DNA of 64,000 bases from UM-FILTER-47-13 sp964445195 (GTDB lineage: Bacteria; Pseudomonadota; Alphaproteobacteria; Micavibrionales; Micavibrionaceae): assembly GCA_964445195.1 (NCBI GenBank), contig CAYUKA010000005.1:42170-106169 (forward strand), given 5' to 3'. The translations under genes were made by a program, and so were the position numbers. The notes beneath the pieces are model-generated. The model was not told the origin of the DNA and did not search any database. It saw only the letters and a program-made list of their open reading frames with translations. Positions within the stretch are counted from its first letter, which is position 1; every line of letters starts with the position of its first letter. Below, one piece after another: positions 1-8,464 of the stretch.

Positions 1-367
1 CCGACCCACGCAACTTGCGCCGGGCTTTGCCGGCGAAAAAGGCGGACTTAGCGGCGCGCCGCTGCGTGACAAGGCAACACAGACCATCCGCGATTTTTAT
101 GCCCTGACCGGCGAACGGCTGCCGCTGATCGGCGTCGGCGGCATTTCCAGCGGCGCGGATGCGTATGAGAAAATAAAAGCGGGGGCAAGTCTGGTTCAGC
201 TTTACTCGGCACTGGTCTTTAAAGGCCCGGATGTGGTACACAGTATCAATATGGAATTAAAATCACTGCTGCAGCGTGACAGGTTCAGCCATATCAGCGA
301 AGCCGTCGGGGCAGAGACAGGGACACAGGACCGGCATGATACGCGACACACTGGGGCCGTTCGGTAA
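1..367 (+). CDS. pyrD: Dihydroorotate dehydrogenase (quinone), C-terminal part
   Basis: This is the 3' end of a gene that begins before the window; it reads in the frame starting at base 2 and stops at 365-367. Visible motifs are GGLSGAPLRDKATQTIR, LPLIGVGGIS and AGASLVQLYSALVFKGP, which are the FMN phosphate-binding end of the class 2 (membrane-associated, quinone-linked) enzyme. The enzyme oxidises dihydroorotate to orotate in pyrimidine synthesis. The last ~25 residues, after the LKSLL helix, are a divergent tail. The next gene starts 31 bases before this stop, so the two are probably co-transcribed. Confidence 0.9.
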   Translation, partial: RPTQLAPGFAGEKGGLSGAPLRDKATQTIRDFYALTGERLPLIGVGGISSGADAYEKIKAGASLVQLYSALVFKGPDVVHSINMELKSLLQRDRFSHISEAVGAETGTQDRHDTRHTGAVR

Positions 368-1769
368 AAAGGTCAGGCGCTTTTTTGAAAAAGCGCCGCC
401 ACAGACATCGATCAACCGGGGCAATATCAAAGGCCGCGGCTTCCATATTTACAAATCGCCCGCCAGTCCGGACAGCGCCGAAAAGGAATTCAAATTTTAC
501 AGCCTGATTGGCGGCGCACTGGCCGTTGGCGGCGCGGCGATCCTGTTGTTAGCGGTCGCGCAGACGGCGACACCGGCCTTCTCCGTCATGGTCACAGTTA
601 TGGCCGTATTATGCGGCCTGATCATTTATGACATTCTGAGCCGCCGGGTCTGGGAAACCCGTTTGCGCCGCCGCGTTGAGGAACTCGTCACCAATCACGA
701 CCGGCTGGTGCGCGAGGTCGCCCGCAACCGCAGCGATATCGCCATTCTGAAGGAAGGGCTGGGCGATATGGCGCTCAGCGTCGAAGCGCAGGGCCGAAAG
801 ATGGTACCGTCCCTGTCCGCCGAAGCGAAAATGATCGAAACCATCGTCAGCCAGCTCGGTGCGCTGGGCGACCGCCCGCGCCCGGAGGTCGAGACGCGCT
901 ACGATCAGGATGTGCTGCAACTGGAAATGACCCCGCCCCCGGCCCGCCCGGCACCAATCAGCGACCTTGACGGGGCGCTGGCGCCCGATTTTAGTCAGTA
1001 CAGCGATACGGTCGTCGCCGAGCTGGTCGATCACGCCATACGCAACGACAAGTTCGATATTTTCATCCAGCCGGTTGTCAGCCTGCCGCAGCGTAAAACC
1101 CGGATGCTGGAAGTCTTCGCCCGTATTCGTGCCGGTGGCGGCGTTTACCTGCCGGCGGCGCGCTATCTTGACCTCGCTGAAAAACAGCAACTGGTTCCGG
1201 CCATTGATAACCTGCTATTACTGCGTTGCCTGCAAATGCTCCGCGCGCGGCGGGAAACGGGAGAACGCGGCCTCGCTTATGTCCTCAATATCTCCGGCAG
1301 GTCACTGAATGACCGCGGCTTCATGAACGACCTTGTCGCCTTCCTGACCCAGAACCACAAAATGGCCACGCGGCTGATTTTCGAATTGCCGCAGCAGGAG
1401 CTGCTCACACAGGCAGACACCCTTGCGCCCGTGCTGGATGGCTTATCAAAGCTTGGGTGCCGCTTTTCAATGGACCGCGTGCGCAATCGCATGATTGATA
1501 TCAACGGCCTGAAACGATGCCACATCCGGTTTATCAAACTGGATGCGCAGTGGATATTGGCTGAAGGTGGCAGCAAAACAGGATTCTCACGCGTCGCCCG
1601 GCTGAAGAAGCAACTCGACGCCGCGGGCATCGACCTGATTATTGAGCGGATTGAAACTGAACAGGCCTTGCGCGAACTGCTCGATTTCAATATTGATTAC
1701 GGGCAAGGTTATTTATTCGGCAAGCCCGATCACCACGCGGCCTATCGCGAGACACAAACCGCTGCCTGA
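336..1769 (+). CDS. TipF-like membrane protein with degenerate EAL domain
   Basis: A 477-residue protein with two membrane segments at about residues 55-75 and 81-100, a charged coiled-coil-like stretch to about 145, and an EAL-type domain from about 230 to 470. The EAL signature is weakened to LEVFARIR, and the metal-binding DDFG loop is replaced by SMDRVRN. KLD, the late IIERIE and QGYLFGKP are kept. This layout matches Caulobacter TipF, a c-di-GMP-binding factor that positions the flagellum, and argues for binding rather than hydrolysis of c-di-GMP. The reading frame is open from ATG 276, but ATG 336 is chosen because it follows an ACAGGA-type site and limits overlap with pyrD. TipF orthology is inferred from architecture. 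Confidence 0.7.
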   Translation: MIRDTLGPFGKKVRRFFEKAPPQTSINRGNIKGRGFHIYKSPASPDSAEKEFKFYSLIGGALAVGGAAILLLAVAQTATPAFSVMVTVMAVLCGLIIYDILSRRVWETRLRRRVEELVTNHDRLVREVARNRSDIAILKEGLGDMALSVEAQGRKMVPSLSAEAKMIETIVSQLGALGDRPRPEVETRYDQDVLQLEMTPPPARPAPISDLDGALAPDFSQYSDTVVAELVDHAIRNDKFDIFIQPVVSLPQRKTRMLEVFARIRAGGGVYLPAARYLDLAEKQQLVPAIDNLLLLRCLQMLRARRETGERGLAYVLNISGRSLNDRGFMNDLVAFLTQNHKMATRLIFELPQQELLTQADTLAPVLDGLSKLGCRFSMDRVRNRMIDINGLKRCHIRFIKLDAQWILAEGGSKTGFSRVARLKKQLDAAGIDLIIERIETEQALRELLDFNIDYGQGYLFGKPDHHAAYRETQTAA

Positions 1770-1785
1770 AACGCATACAGATCCT

Positions 1786-2673
1786 ATGACAACACAGCCG
1801 CTTATGACCGCCACACCCGATTTCGAACTGCTGGACGGCCTCTCTGCCACAGCCAGCCGCTATGAAGCTTTTATCATCGACATCTGGGGCGTCCTGCATG
1901 ACGGTGTCAAGCCGTTCCCCGGCACTGTCGGCTGCCTGGAAGAGCTGAAAGCGGCAGGCAACCATGTGTGCCTTCTCTCCAACACGCCGAATCACGGCAC
2001 CGATATCGCCGGACGGCTGGAAAAGATGGGCATTGCCCCTGACCTGTATAACGGGATCGTCACCGCCGGTGATTCAGCCAACGCGCATCTGCATGATTTC
2101 GCCGGCCAGCGCTGCTGGTACGCCGGCAATCATTACGGCGCGCCGCTGGTGCAGGATGTAGCGGTCGAGATCGTTGACGGACCGGAGACTGCCGAGCTGA
2201 TGGTCAATGATCTGTACGGCCTTGATGAGGCCGAACTGCGCGCGGTCACGCCGCTGCTGCAACAGGCTGCGGATAAGAATTTACCGATGATTTGCGGCAA
2301 TCCGGACATGGTCGTGAATATCGGCGGCACGCTGAACGACTGCCCCGGCACCTACGCCAAACTGTATGAAGAGATGGGCGGCACGGTGATTTACCACGGC
2401 AAGCCGCATCTGCCGGTTTATGAGCGGGCCTGGAGCGTGCTCGGCCGACCGGACAAAACAAAGATTCTTGCTGTCGGCGACTCGTTCCATACCGACATCC
2501 AGGGCGCGAATGCGTTCGGCATCGACAGCGCCTTTCACCTGGTCGGCATTCACTGGGAAGAGGTCGCGCTTGACCATGCCCCGGACGAAGCCGATTTTGA
2601 TAAAGTCATGACGATGATTTCACGGCAGGACCACCGGCCGACATACGCGCTCAAGGCGTTTCGGTGGGGATAG
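1786..2673 (+). CDS. HAD-superfamily class IIA hydrolase (TIGR01459-like)
   Basis: A 295-residue HAD hydrolase. Motif I is DIWGVLHDG with the nucleophile at about Asp32; motif II is LLSNTPN; motif III/IV is GKPHLPVYERAW followed by GDSFHTDIQGA. The +2 acidic residue usual in HAD phosphatases is Trp here, as I recall for this alphaproteobacterial subfamily, so the reaction is uncertain. The frame is open upstream to 1642 inside the preceding gene; ATG 1786, 16 bases after that gene's stop, is the sensible start. The substrate is unknown. A palindromic repeat begins directly after the stop codon. Confidence 0.85.
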   Translation: MTTQPLMTATPDFELLDGLSATASRYEAFIIDIWGVLHDGVKPFPGTVGCLEELKAAGNHVCLLSNTPNHGTDIAGRLEKMGIAPDLYNGIVTAGDSANAHLHDFAGQRCWYAGNHYGAPLVQDVAVEIVDGPETAELMVNDLYGLDEAELRAVTPLLQQAADKNLPMICGNPDMVVNIGGTLNDCPGTYAKLYEEMGGTVIYHGKPHLPVYERAWSVLGRPDKTKILAVGDSFHTDIQGANAFGIDSAFHLVGIHWEEVALDHAPDEADFDKVMTMISRQDHRPTYALKAFRWG

Positions 2674-2792
2674 CCCCCTCACCCGGCTCGCGCTAGGCTC
2701 GTTCCTCACCAACCGCTCTCATCCCTCTCCCTCAAGGGAGAGGGATATGTTGAGCTTGGCCCGCAGGGCTTAGCGAAACTTGGGTGAGGGGG
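2674..2792. repeat. Intergenic palindromic repeat (CCCCTCACCC type)
   Basis: The outer arms are CCCCCTCACCC (2674-2684) and GGGTGAGGGGG (2782-2792). Between them is a perfect 11-bp hairpin, TCCCTCTCCCT at 2722-2732 and AGGGAGAGGGA at 2735-2745. It starts at the base after the HAD gene's stop and lies upstream of yejA. It resembles dispersed intergenic repeats of Proteobacteria and may act as a transcript end. There is no T-run, so it is not a standard terminator. Confidence 0.75.
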
Positions 2793-2873
2793 AAGAACCC
2801 CTGTCAAAAATTGAATGGACAGTTTCCCACGTATCCTTAAGATGAACGCATAGACATTCAACAGGGTATATCC

Positions 2874-4667
2874 ATGCGTTCTCTTATCCTCTTTCTTACT
2901 TTCTTTTTGTTCACCGTCCCCGCCCTTGCGCAAACGCCGCAACATGGCATTGCCATGCACGGCGCGCCGAAATACGGCCCGGATTTCACCCATTTCGACT
3001 ATGTGAACCCGGACGCGCCGAAAGGCGGTACGCTGCGCATGTCGGCGCCGGAAACGTTCGATACGCTCAACGGCTTTATTCCCAAGGGGGTCGCCGCCAC
3101 CGGCACAGGGCTGATTTACGACTCGCTGATGGTCAAATCGCAGGACGAGCCGTTTTCGATGTACGGGCTGCTGGCCGAAACGATTGAGACACCGGAAGAC
3201 CGCAGCTGGGTGATTTTCACATTGCGGGACGAAGCACGCTGGCATGACGGTCGGCCGGTCACCGCCCATGACGTTGTCTGGACCTTTGAAACCCTGACCA
3301 CCAAGGCACGGCCCTTTTACCGGGCCTATTACGCCAATGTTTCAAAAGTCGAGGCGCTGGACGACAGCCGCGTGCGCTTCACTTTCGATATGGCCGGTAA
3401 CCGCGAACTGCCGATGATTATCGGCGAGATGCCAATCCTGCCGAAACATTACTGGACAGCCGAAGGCCGTAACTTTGAAGAAACGACGCTCGACCCGCCA
3501 CTGGGCAGCGGACCGTATAAAATCGGGGCGGTCGTGCCGGGCCGGTCGCTTGAGTATGTGCGCGTGGCCGACTGGTGGGGCGCCGACCTGCCGGTTAATC
3601 AAGGCCGCTATAATTTCGACCGCGTCACTTATGATTATTACCGTGACCAGAATGTGTCGCTGGAAGCGCTGTTCGCCGATGAATATGATTTCCGCCAGGA
3701 ATATACCGCCAAGCTGTGGGCCACCGCCTATGATGCGCCGCCGGTGCAGGACGGCCGCCTGATCCAGAAGAAAATAGACAACGCGCTGCCGCAGGGCATG
3801 CAGGGCTTCGTCTTCAACCTGCGCCGGCCCCTATTCCAGGATCTGGCCGTGCGCCAGGCGATCAATTACGCTTTTGACTTTGAATGGTCGAACAAGCAGT
3901 TCGCCTTCGATGCCTATGTCCGCACCGACAGCTATTTCGAGAATTCGGAAATGGAAGCCACCGGCCTGCCGCAGGGGCGAGAACTGGAAATTCTTGAACA
4001 GTTCCGCGATCAGTTACCGGAACGCGTTTTTAGCGAGGAGTTCGTCATCCCTCAAAGCGATGCCAGCGGCAATAACCGCGCCAACCTGCGCACAGCCCAG
4101 CAAATCCTGCGCGATGCCGGCTACGTCAAGGGTGAGGACGACGTTCTGGTCCATCCCGAAACCGGTGTGCGGCTGGAGTTTGAACTGCTGGTCGCCAACA
4201 CCAACGCGGCGTTTGAGCGCTGGTTCGGCCCTTGGAAACAGGCCATGGAACGGCTTGGCATCAAGGCCGGGATCCGCATTGTCGACGCCAGCCAGTATAT
4301 CAACCGTGTCATGGCCTTCGATTACGACATGATCGTTACGACCTGGGCGCAGTCAAGCTCGCCCGGCAACGAACAGCGCGAGTATTGGGGCAGCGAGAAG
4401 GCCGACCTTAACGGCTCGCGTAACTATATCGGCCTCAAAGACCCGGTCGTCGACGCGCTGGTCGACCTGATCGTCAGCGCCCCGACCCGCGAGGAACTGG
4501 TCGTGCGGGCCCGCGCTCTTGACCGCGTGCTGAAGGCCGGCTGGTACGTCGTGCCGAACTGGCACCTTGCCGCCTGGCGCATCGCCTACTGGGACCGGTT
4601 CGGCCAGCCCGAAACCCAGGCGCCCTATGCCCTCGGCGTCATCGACACCTGGTGGGCAAAAGAATAA
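2874..4667 (+). CDS. yejA: Periplasmic peptide-binding protein of Yej-type ABC transporter
   Basis: A 597-residue family 5 extracellular solute-binding protein. Residues 1-19 form a signal peptide ending in PALA before QTPQ. The mature part begins HGIAMHGAPKYGPDF and carries APKGGTLR and the family signature LRDEARWHDGRPVTAHDV. In E. coli YejA delivers oligopeptides, including the antibiotic microcin C, to YejB-YejE-YejF. The membrane and ATPase parts are present here at about 9.5, 14.2 and 25.8 kb on the same strand, but each is separated by unrelated genes. Peptide specificity is inferred from the family. Confidence 0.9.
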   Translation: MRSLILFLTFFLFTVPALAQTPQHGIAMHGAPKYGPDFTHFDYVNPDAPKGGTLRMSAPETFDTLNGFIPKGVAATGTGLIYDSLMVKSQDEPFSMYGLLAETIETPEDRSWVIFTLRDEARWHDGRPVTAHDVVWTFETLTTKARPFYRAYYANVSKVEALDDSRVRFTFDMAGNRELPMIIGEMPILPKHYWTAEGRNFEETTLDPPLGSGPYKIGAVVPGRSLEYVRVADWWGADLPVNQGRYNFDRVTYDYYRDQNVSLEALFADEYDFRQEYTAKLWATAYDAPPVQDGRLIQKKIDNALPQGMQGFVFNLRRPLFQDLAVRQAINYAFDFEWSNKQFAFDAYVRTDSYFENSEMEATGLPQGRELEILEQFRDQLPERVFSEEFVIPQSDASGNNRANLRTAQQILRDAGYVKGEDDVLVHPETGVRLEFELLVANTNAAFERWFGPWKQAMERLGIKAGIRIVDASQYINRVMAFDYDMIVTTWAQSSSPGNEQREYWGSEKADLNGSRNYIGLKDPVVDALVDLIVSAPTREELVVRARALDRVLKAGWYVVPNWHLAAWRIAYWDRFGQPETQAPYALGVIDTWWAKE

Positions 4668-4683
4668 ACGGGACAAAGTGCAC

Positions 4684-5058
4684 ATGATCGGCCCGCATGA
4701 AGGCAAAGAGCTTGAATTGATGCTGTCCGGCAAAAAGCCGATGGCTGCATTTGGTGATGTCATTCCTGAGAACGGCGTTATTCCCGAAGAGATCATCCCG
4801 GAAAAGGCCTTCGCGCCTTATGTTCAAAATGGTGATTTTTACTATCTCAAATCAGAAGTAACGGATACCGATAACGATATAATTCGTTATGTTTGTTTTA
4901 CTCTGCCCGGCGAGGAATGGCGCGCAAAGGCATATATATGGCTGCGTACGAGCATACATCACAGAGTGATTCCGTGCGACCGAGCATGTGATATCATGAT
5001 TGGTCGTTTGCTCGGGTACAATGAAAAAGATATAGCGGAATTTATTAGCCGATCTTAG
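4684..5058 (+). CDS. Hypothetical protein, 124 aa
   Basis: I do not recognise this protein. It is acidic and soluble, starting MIGPHEGKELELMLSGKKP, with IPEEIIPEKAFAPYV and a terminal helix GRLLGYNEKDIAEFI. ATG 4684 is chosen over an earlier in-frame ATG at 4567 because the latter lies inside yejA; a GGGACAAAG stretch precedes it. It is richer in A+T than its neighbours. Its stop codon TAG (5056-5058) lies inside the outer arm of the large palindromic element that follows, and the next gene points towards it. This looks like an accessory insertion between yejA and kdsB. Confidence 0.65.
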   Translation: MIGPHEGKELELMLSGKKPMAAFGDVIPENGVIPEEIIPEKAFAPYVQNGDFYYLKSEVTDTDNDIIRYVCFTLPGEEWRAKAYIWLRTSIHHRVIPCDRACDIMIGRLLGYNEKDIAEFISRS

Positions 5059-5333
5059 GCTCAGGCCCTCTAAATTTAGTAAGTTCTGCGCGTGTCAAAT
5101 TTTATGCAGATGTTTGTCCAAACCTCGCAGGGCATAGCCGTAGCTACGTTCAAGAGGTTTGGGCAAACAGATGCCGAAATTTGCCGCGTCCGCTACCGGG
5201 TTAATCATGAATCGCATATCTGCGGCGTCAAACAAGCTCACCATAGCTACGGCTATGCCAGCACTTGTTTTCCTTGCCTCTATACGATTCATGATTAACA
5301 GCACTTTACTAAATTTATAGGGCCTGAGCCTAA
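5055..5333. repeat. 279-bp nested palindromic element with two complementary loops
   Basis: The outer arms at 5055-5082 and 5306-5333 are inverted copies with one mismatch in 28. Inside are two hairpins. Hairpin 1 has arms at about 5096-5126 and 5154-5183, a core of about 20 bp with three mismatches. Hairpin 2 has a perfect 15-bp stem (5200-5214 / 5285-5299) plus an inner stem AAACAAG (5230-5236) / CTTGTTT (5264-5270). The two apical loops, each about 27 bases, are exactly complementary over 16 bases: GGCATAGCCGTAGCTA at 5131-5146 and TAGCTACGGCTATGCC at 5244-5259. The element fills the space between two convergent genes. It could be a MITE-like palindrome, a bidirectional terminator or a structured RNA. 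Confidence 0.85.
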
Positions 5334-5687
5334 TTACTTTTTCACGTCGCATTGAGGACATAAATCCCCTTTTGAACCGCCATGGGGCGCACCGCATTCC
5401 GGACATCTCTGGATAGGGCTTTTTCCGACAGGAATGAGCCGCATATTCTGCCGTTGATTTATGGTGTCAATAGTTTCGCCATCAGGATTGATAACACCGT
5501 CGACGACTAAATGATTATCCATTTGGAACTTGCGAATTGCAGAGAACATTTGTTTATCTGCATATGGTGTTAAACCATAACTAGGAATTTCGTAGTAACC
5601 CAACTCATAGAGAGCATTTTTGATTTCCAAAACGTCATTTGGGTTACTCTGACTATCTCTGGATAGTCTTGTTTTGATGCTAGACAT
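5334..5687 (-). CDS. Small protein with peptidoglycan-binding-like fold and zinc ribbon
   Basis: A 117-residue protein. Residues ~17-75 (VLEIKNALYELGYY ... IRKFQMDNHLVVDGVINPDG) look like a PG_binding_1 repeat, the three-helix unit that usually binds cell wall. The C-terminus has a zinc-ribbon pair, CPECGAPHGG and CPQC. No signal peptide is seen, so a cytoplasmic role is possible and wall binding is unproven. The start is supported by AAAGGAG six bases before the ATG. Its stop codon abuts the palindromic element exactly. Base composition is lower in GC than kdsB. Confidence 0.75.
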   Translation of the reverse strand: MSSIKTRLSRDSQSNPNDVLEIKNALYELGYYEIPSYGLTPYADKQMFSAIRKFQMDNHLVVDGVINPDGETIDTINQRQNMRLIPVGKSPIQRCPECGAPHGGSKGDLCPQCDVKK

Positions 5688-5754
5688 ATGGGTCTCCTTT
5701 ATTTAAAATATAGGATATTATTCCTATCAATGCTTGTCAACTTTTTTGTAGTTC

Positions 5755-6561
5755 ATGAAAACCGCGATTATCATTCCCGCCCGATACGGCTCGACGCGTT
5801 TTCCCGGCAAACCGCTGGCCAAAATCGCCGGCGTGCCGATGCTCCAGCGTGTTTATGAGATCGGCCGGAAAGCGGCGGCGCAGTACGAAAACAGTCATGT
5901 TATCGTCGCGACCGAAGACCGGCGCATTGCCGATTTTTGCGAGAGCATTGACGCGCCCTGCGTCATGACATCGGAAACATGCGCCACCGGTTCGGACCGC
6001 ACACTGGAAGCGGCGCACAAAGCCTGCCCGGACGCGCAGTTTATTTTCAGCCTGCAGGGCGACGCCCCGTTCACCCCGCCGGATGCGGTTGACAGGATGA
6101 TCGGCGCTCTACAGAAGAATCCGGACACTGAAGTCATCACACCGGTCATCCGGCTGCGCTGGGCGGAGCTGGATGCCTTGCGCGCGGCCAAACAGACGAC
6201 GCCGTTCAGCGGCACAACGGCAGCGATCGACCCGAACGGCCGCGCTCTATGGTTTTCAAAAGCCATCCTGCCCGCCATGCGCAAAGAGGCAAGCCTGCGT
6301 GAGAGCGATGAATTTTCGCCGGTCTACCAGCATCTCGGCCTATACGGCTACCGCCGCGATATCCTTGAGCGTTTCGTCGCCCTGCCGCAAAGTCCCTATG
6401 AGATACTGGAAGGGCTGGAGCAGCTGCGCCTGCTTGAAAACGGCATTCACATCGACACAGTCACGCTGGACGTCAAAGCCGGACTGGCGCAGGCGGGGAT
6501 CGACTCGCCCGAAGACATCGCCCGGGCCGAGCGGATTCTGGCGGAGCACGGCAATGAATGA
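5755..6561 (+). CDS. kdsB: CMP-KDO synthetase (3-deoxy-manno-octulosonate cytidylyltransferase)
   Basis: A 268-residue enzyme that joins KDO to CMP for LPS inner-core synthesis in the cytoplasm. Clear family motifs are IIPARYGSTRFPGKPL at the N-terminus, the nucleotide loop, ATGSDR, LQGDAPFTPP, and a late YQHLGLYGYR and LEGLEQLRLLENG. The length is slightly above the usual ~250. The next gene starts at 6554 inside this one, so the two are translationally coupled. The pairing with an O-antigen ligase-like protein fits an envelope polysaccharide operon. Confidence 0.95.
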   Translation: MKTAIIIPARYGSTRFPGKPLAKIAGVPMLQRVYEIGRKAAAQYENSHVIVATEDRRIADFCESIDAPCVMTSETCATGSDRTLEAAHKACPDAQFIFSLQGDAPFTPPDAVDRMIGALQKNPDTEVITPVIRLRWAELDALRAAKQTTPFSGTTAAIDPNGRALWFSKAILPAMRKEASLRESDEFSPVYQHLGLYGYRRDILERFVALPQSPYEILEGLEQLRLLENGIHIDTVTLDVKAGLAQAGIDSPEDIARAERILAEHGNE

Positions 6562-8464
6562 CACGGCGCCCCGCCTGACAGTGACAACAGGGCTGGCCGC
6601 GCTGCCTGTACTGGCGGCTTTTGGAACCGGGCTGTTTTTCAGCGGCTACCAGGATATCCATTACGCCCCCGCCGCGCTGTGCCTGCTTGCCTTTGCCTGT
6701 ATCACGATAATCCCGGCTTTCCGGCGCGGCCTGGCCATACCGGCTGCGCCCGTGGCCGGGCTGGTTTTCGCGTTCTGGCTTTATGTCACGCTAAGCCTGT
6801 CATGGAGCAGTGTGCCCTTCGCCAGCCTTGTCACCTACCTGATTTTCATCGCCGGACCGCTGGTCTTTTTCGGACCGCTGCTGGCTGTGAACCGTGACAC
6901 GCTGCTGAAGCTTCTGGCCACTGCCATCCTGGCCGCGCTGACCCTGCTCGCCCTCTGGGCGATCATCCAGTACACGGCGCTGCACGGCCAGTTCGGCCCG
7001 CGCGCGGCCCATCCGCTGCCGAACCCGAACAATCTGGCCGGGCTGATGACGCTGGGCCTGGTCCCGGCGCTGGCGCTTTATCTCTATGCGCCGTTCAAAA
7101 GCCGCCTGATGGTTGGCGCGCTGCTGCTGGCCCTGATGTTTCTGGCGGCCCTGTTCGCGACCGAAAGCCACGGCGGACTGGCCAGCGCCCTGATTGGCGC
7201 GGCCCTGCTCATTATCATCATGAAGCCGCACACGCCGGCCCTGTGGATGCGCCTGCTGTGGCTCGCCCTGCCCGCCATAGCCCTGTTCGTCCTGCTCGGC
7301 CTGCCGGCCGATCTGCGCTTTGCCGAGCGTCTCGGTAGGCTGGCCGCCCCCGCCGCCGACAGCACCGTGCAGGCACGGCTGGCCATCTGGCAAAACGCGC
7401 TGCCTTTGCTGCTCGATCATTTATGGCTGGGTACCGGGCTGGGCACATTCTATCTTTATTATGCGCATTACCGCCGGCCCGGGGCGGACGATTCGACCGG
7501 AAACTGGGCCCATATGGACCCGCTGCAATACGGTATCGAGATGGGCGTGCTGGCGCCGCTGCTCTTCTACGCTATCGCTGCCGCGGTCATCATACGCACC
7601 GTCAAAGCCCTCAAAGCCACCGGCAGCGACACCAGGCGCCGCGCCCTGATTGCCGGGCCGTTTTGCGCGCTGCTGGCCGTGATCCTGCACACCCATGCGA
7701 CATTTCATCTCTATATCATGCCGATCCTGATCGTGACCGGGTTATGGCTGGCGCTATGGTATCATGCCACGGCTCAAATCCTTGGCGGGGACAGCTTCAA
7801 AACCATCACCATCACGCCCTGGCAAAGACCGGTTATGACCGGCGCCGCGTTCATCATTACCGGCCTGATCAGTGTCATGGCGCTGTCGGCGGCCTGGGGC
7901 CAGCACCATTTCCTGCGGGCGCATGAACTGATCCGTCAGGGCCAGCCGGCACAATTTACCGCCGCCATCGAAACGGCAGAACGATATGCGCCGCTCAGTT
8001 TCATCGACCCGGAGGTCAAGCTGGCGGCGCTCTATATCGACCTGCTGGGCAAGAATGCCGCGGCTCTCTTCTCTCCGGAAGCGCAGCAATCGCTCTATCT
8101 GCAAAGCCGCGATTTACTGGATACGGCCGCACAGATGAACCCGGCCTGGGCGGAGATCGATTACCAACGCGGACGGCTTTACAGCACCGCCGACGAAGGC
8201 TACGCCCCCGATGCGCGGCAAACGGCCATGACTGCGATCACTGCAGCCATCCGCAAGGACCCAACCCATGCCAGGGCGCGGCTGCTGCTGGCCGAACTGT
8301 ACCTGAAGCGCGGCCGGGCGCAGGACGCCTATGAAGCACTCGCCGCTGCCCTGCCCTATCCGCTGCCACCCGCCGCACGGGAAGAACTACGGGAAGCCAT
8401 GCGGGACATCGAGGGGCTGGCGGCCATCCAGCGCGATTTTGAGAGACAGAGGACAACGCCATGA
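6554..8464 (+). CDS. O-antigen ligase-like polytopic membrane protein with TPR-like tail
   Basis: A 636-residue protein with about a dozen hydrophobic segments over the first ~450 residues and a soluble helical tail. The Wzy_C/O-antigen ligase signature is visible: HPLPNPNNLAG, then WQNALPLLLDHLWLGTGLGTF and GNWAHMDPLQYGIEMG. The tail, with AAIRKDPTHARARLLLAELY, resembles TPR repeats. Members of this family ligate O-antigen to lipid A-core, polymerise O-units or glycosylate pilins; sequence alone does not decide. The start ATG 6554 overlaps kdsB by 8 bases. The frame is open much further upstream, but that part is antisense-free kdsB sequence and is rejected. Confidence 0.85.
   Translation: MNDTAPRLTVTTGLAALPVLAAFGTGLFFSGYQDIHYAPAALCLLAFACITIIPAFRRGLAIPAAPVAGLVFAFWLYVTLSLSWSSVPFASLVTYLIFIAGPLVFFGPLLAVNRDTLLKLLATAILAALTLLALWAIIQYTALHGQFGPRAAHPLPNPNNLAGLMTLGLVPALALYLYAPFKSRLMVGALLLALMFLAALFATESHGGLASALIGAALLIIIMKPHTPALWMRLLWLALPAIALFVLLGLPADLRFAERLGRLAAPAADSTVQARLAIWQNALPLLLDHLWLGTGLGTFYLYYAHYRRPGADDSTGNWAHMDPLQYGIEMGVLAPLLFYAIAAAVIIRTVKALKATGSDTRRRALIAGPFCALLAVILHTHATFHLYIMPILIVTGLWLALWYHATAQILGGDSFKTITITPWQRPVMTGAAFIITGLISVMALSAAWGQHHFLRAHELIRQGQPAQFTAAIETAERYAPLSFIDPEVKLAALYIDLLGKNAAALFSPEAQQSLYLQSRDLLDTAAQMNPAWAEIDYQRGRLYSTADEGYAPDARQTAMTAITAAIRKDPTHARARLLLAELYLKRGRAQDAYEALAAALPYPLPPAAREELREAMRDIEGLAAIQRDFERQRTTP

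Noticed and set aside
5055..5333. Integron attC site
   Set aside because: No conserved core sites or integrase gene; the length and the double-hairpin layout do not fit.
5092..5406. Open frames on both strands within the 5055-5333 palindrome
   Set aside because: They are created by the inverted repeats and run through hairpin arms; the sequence is better explained as structure.
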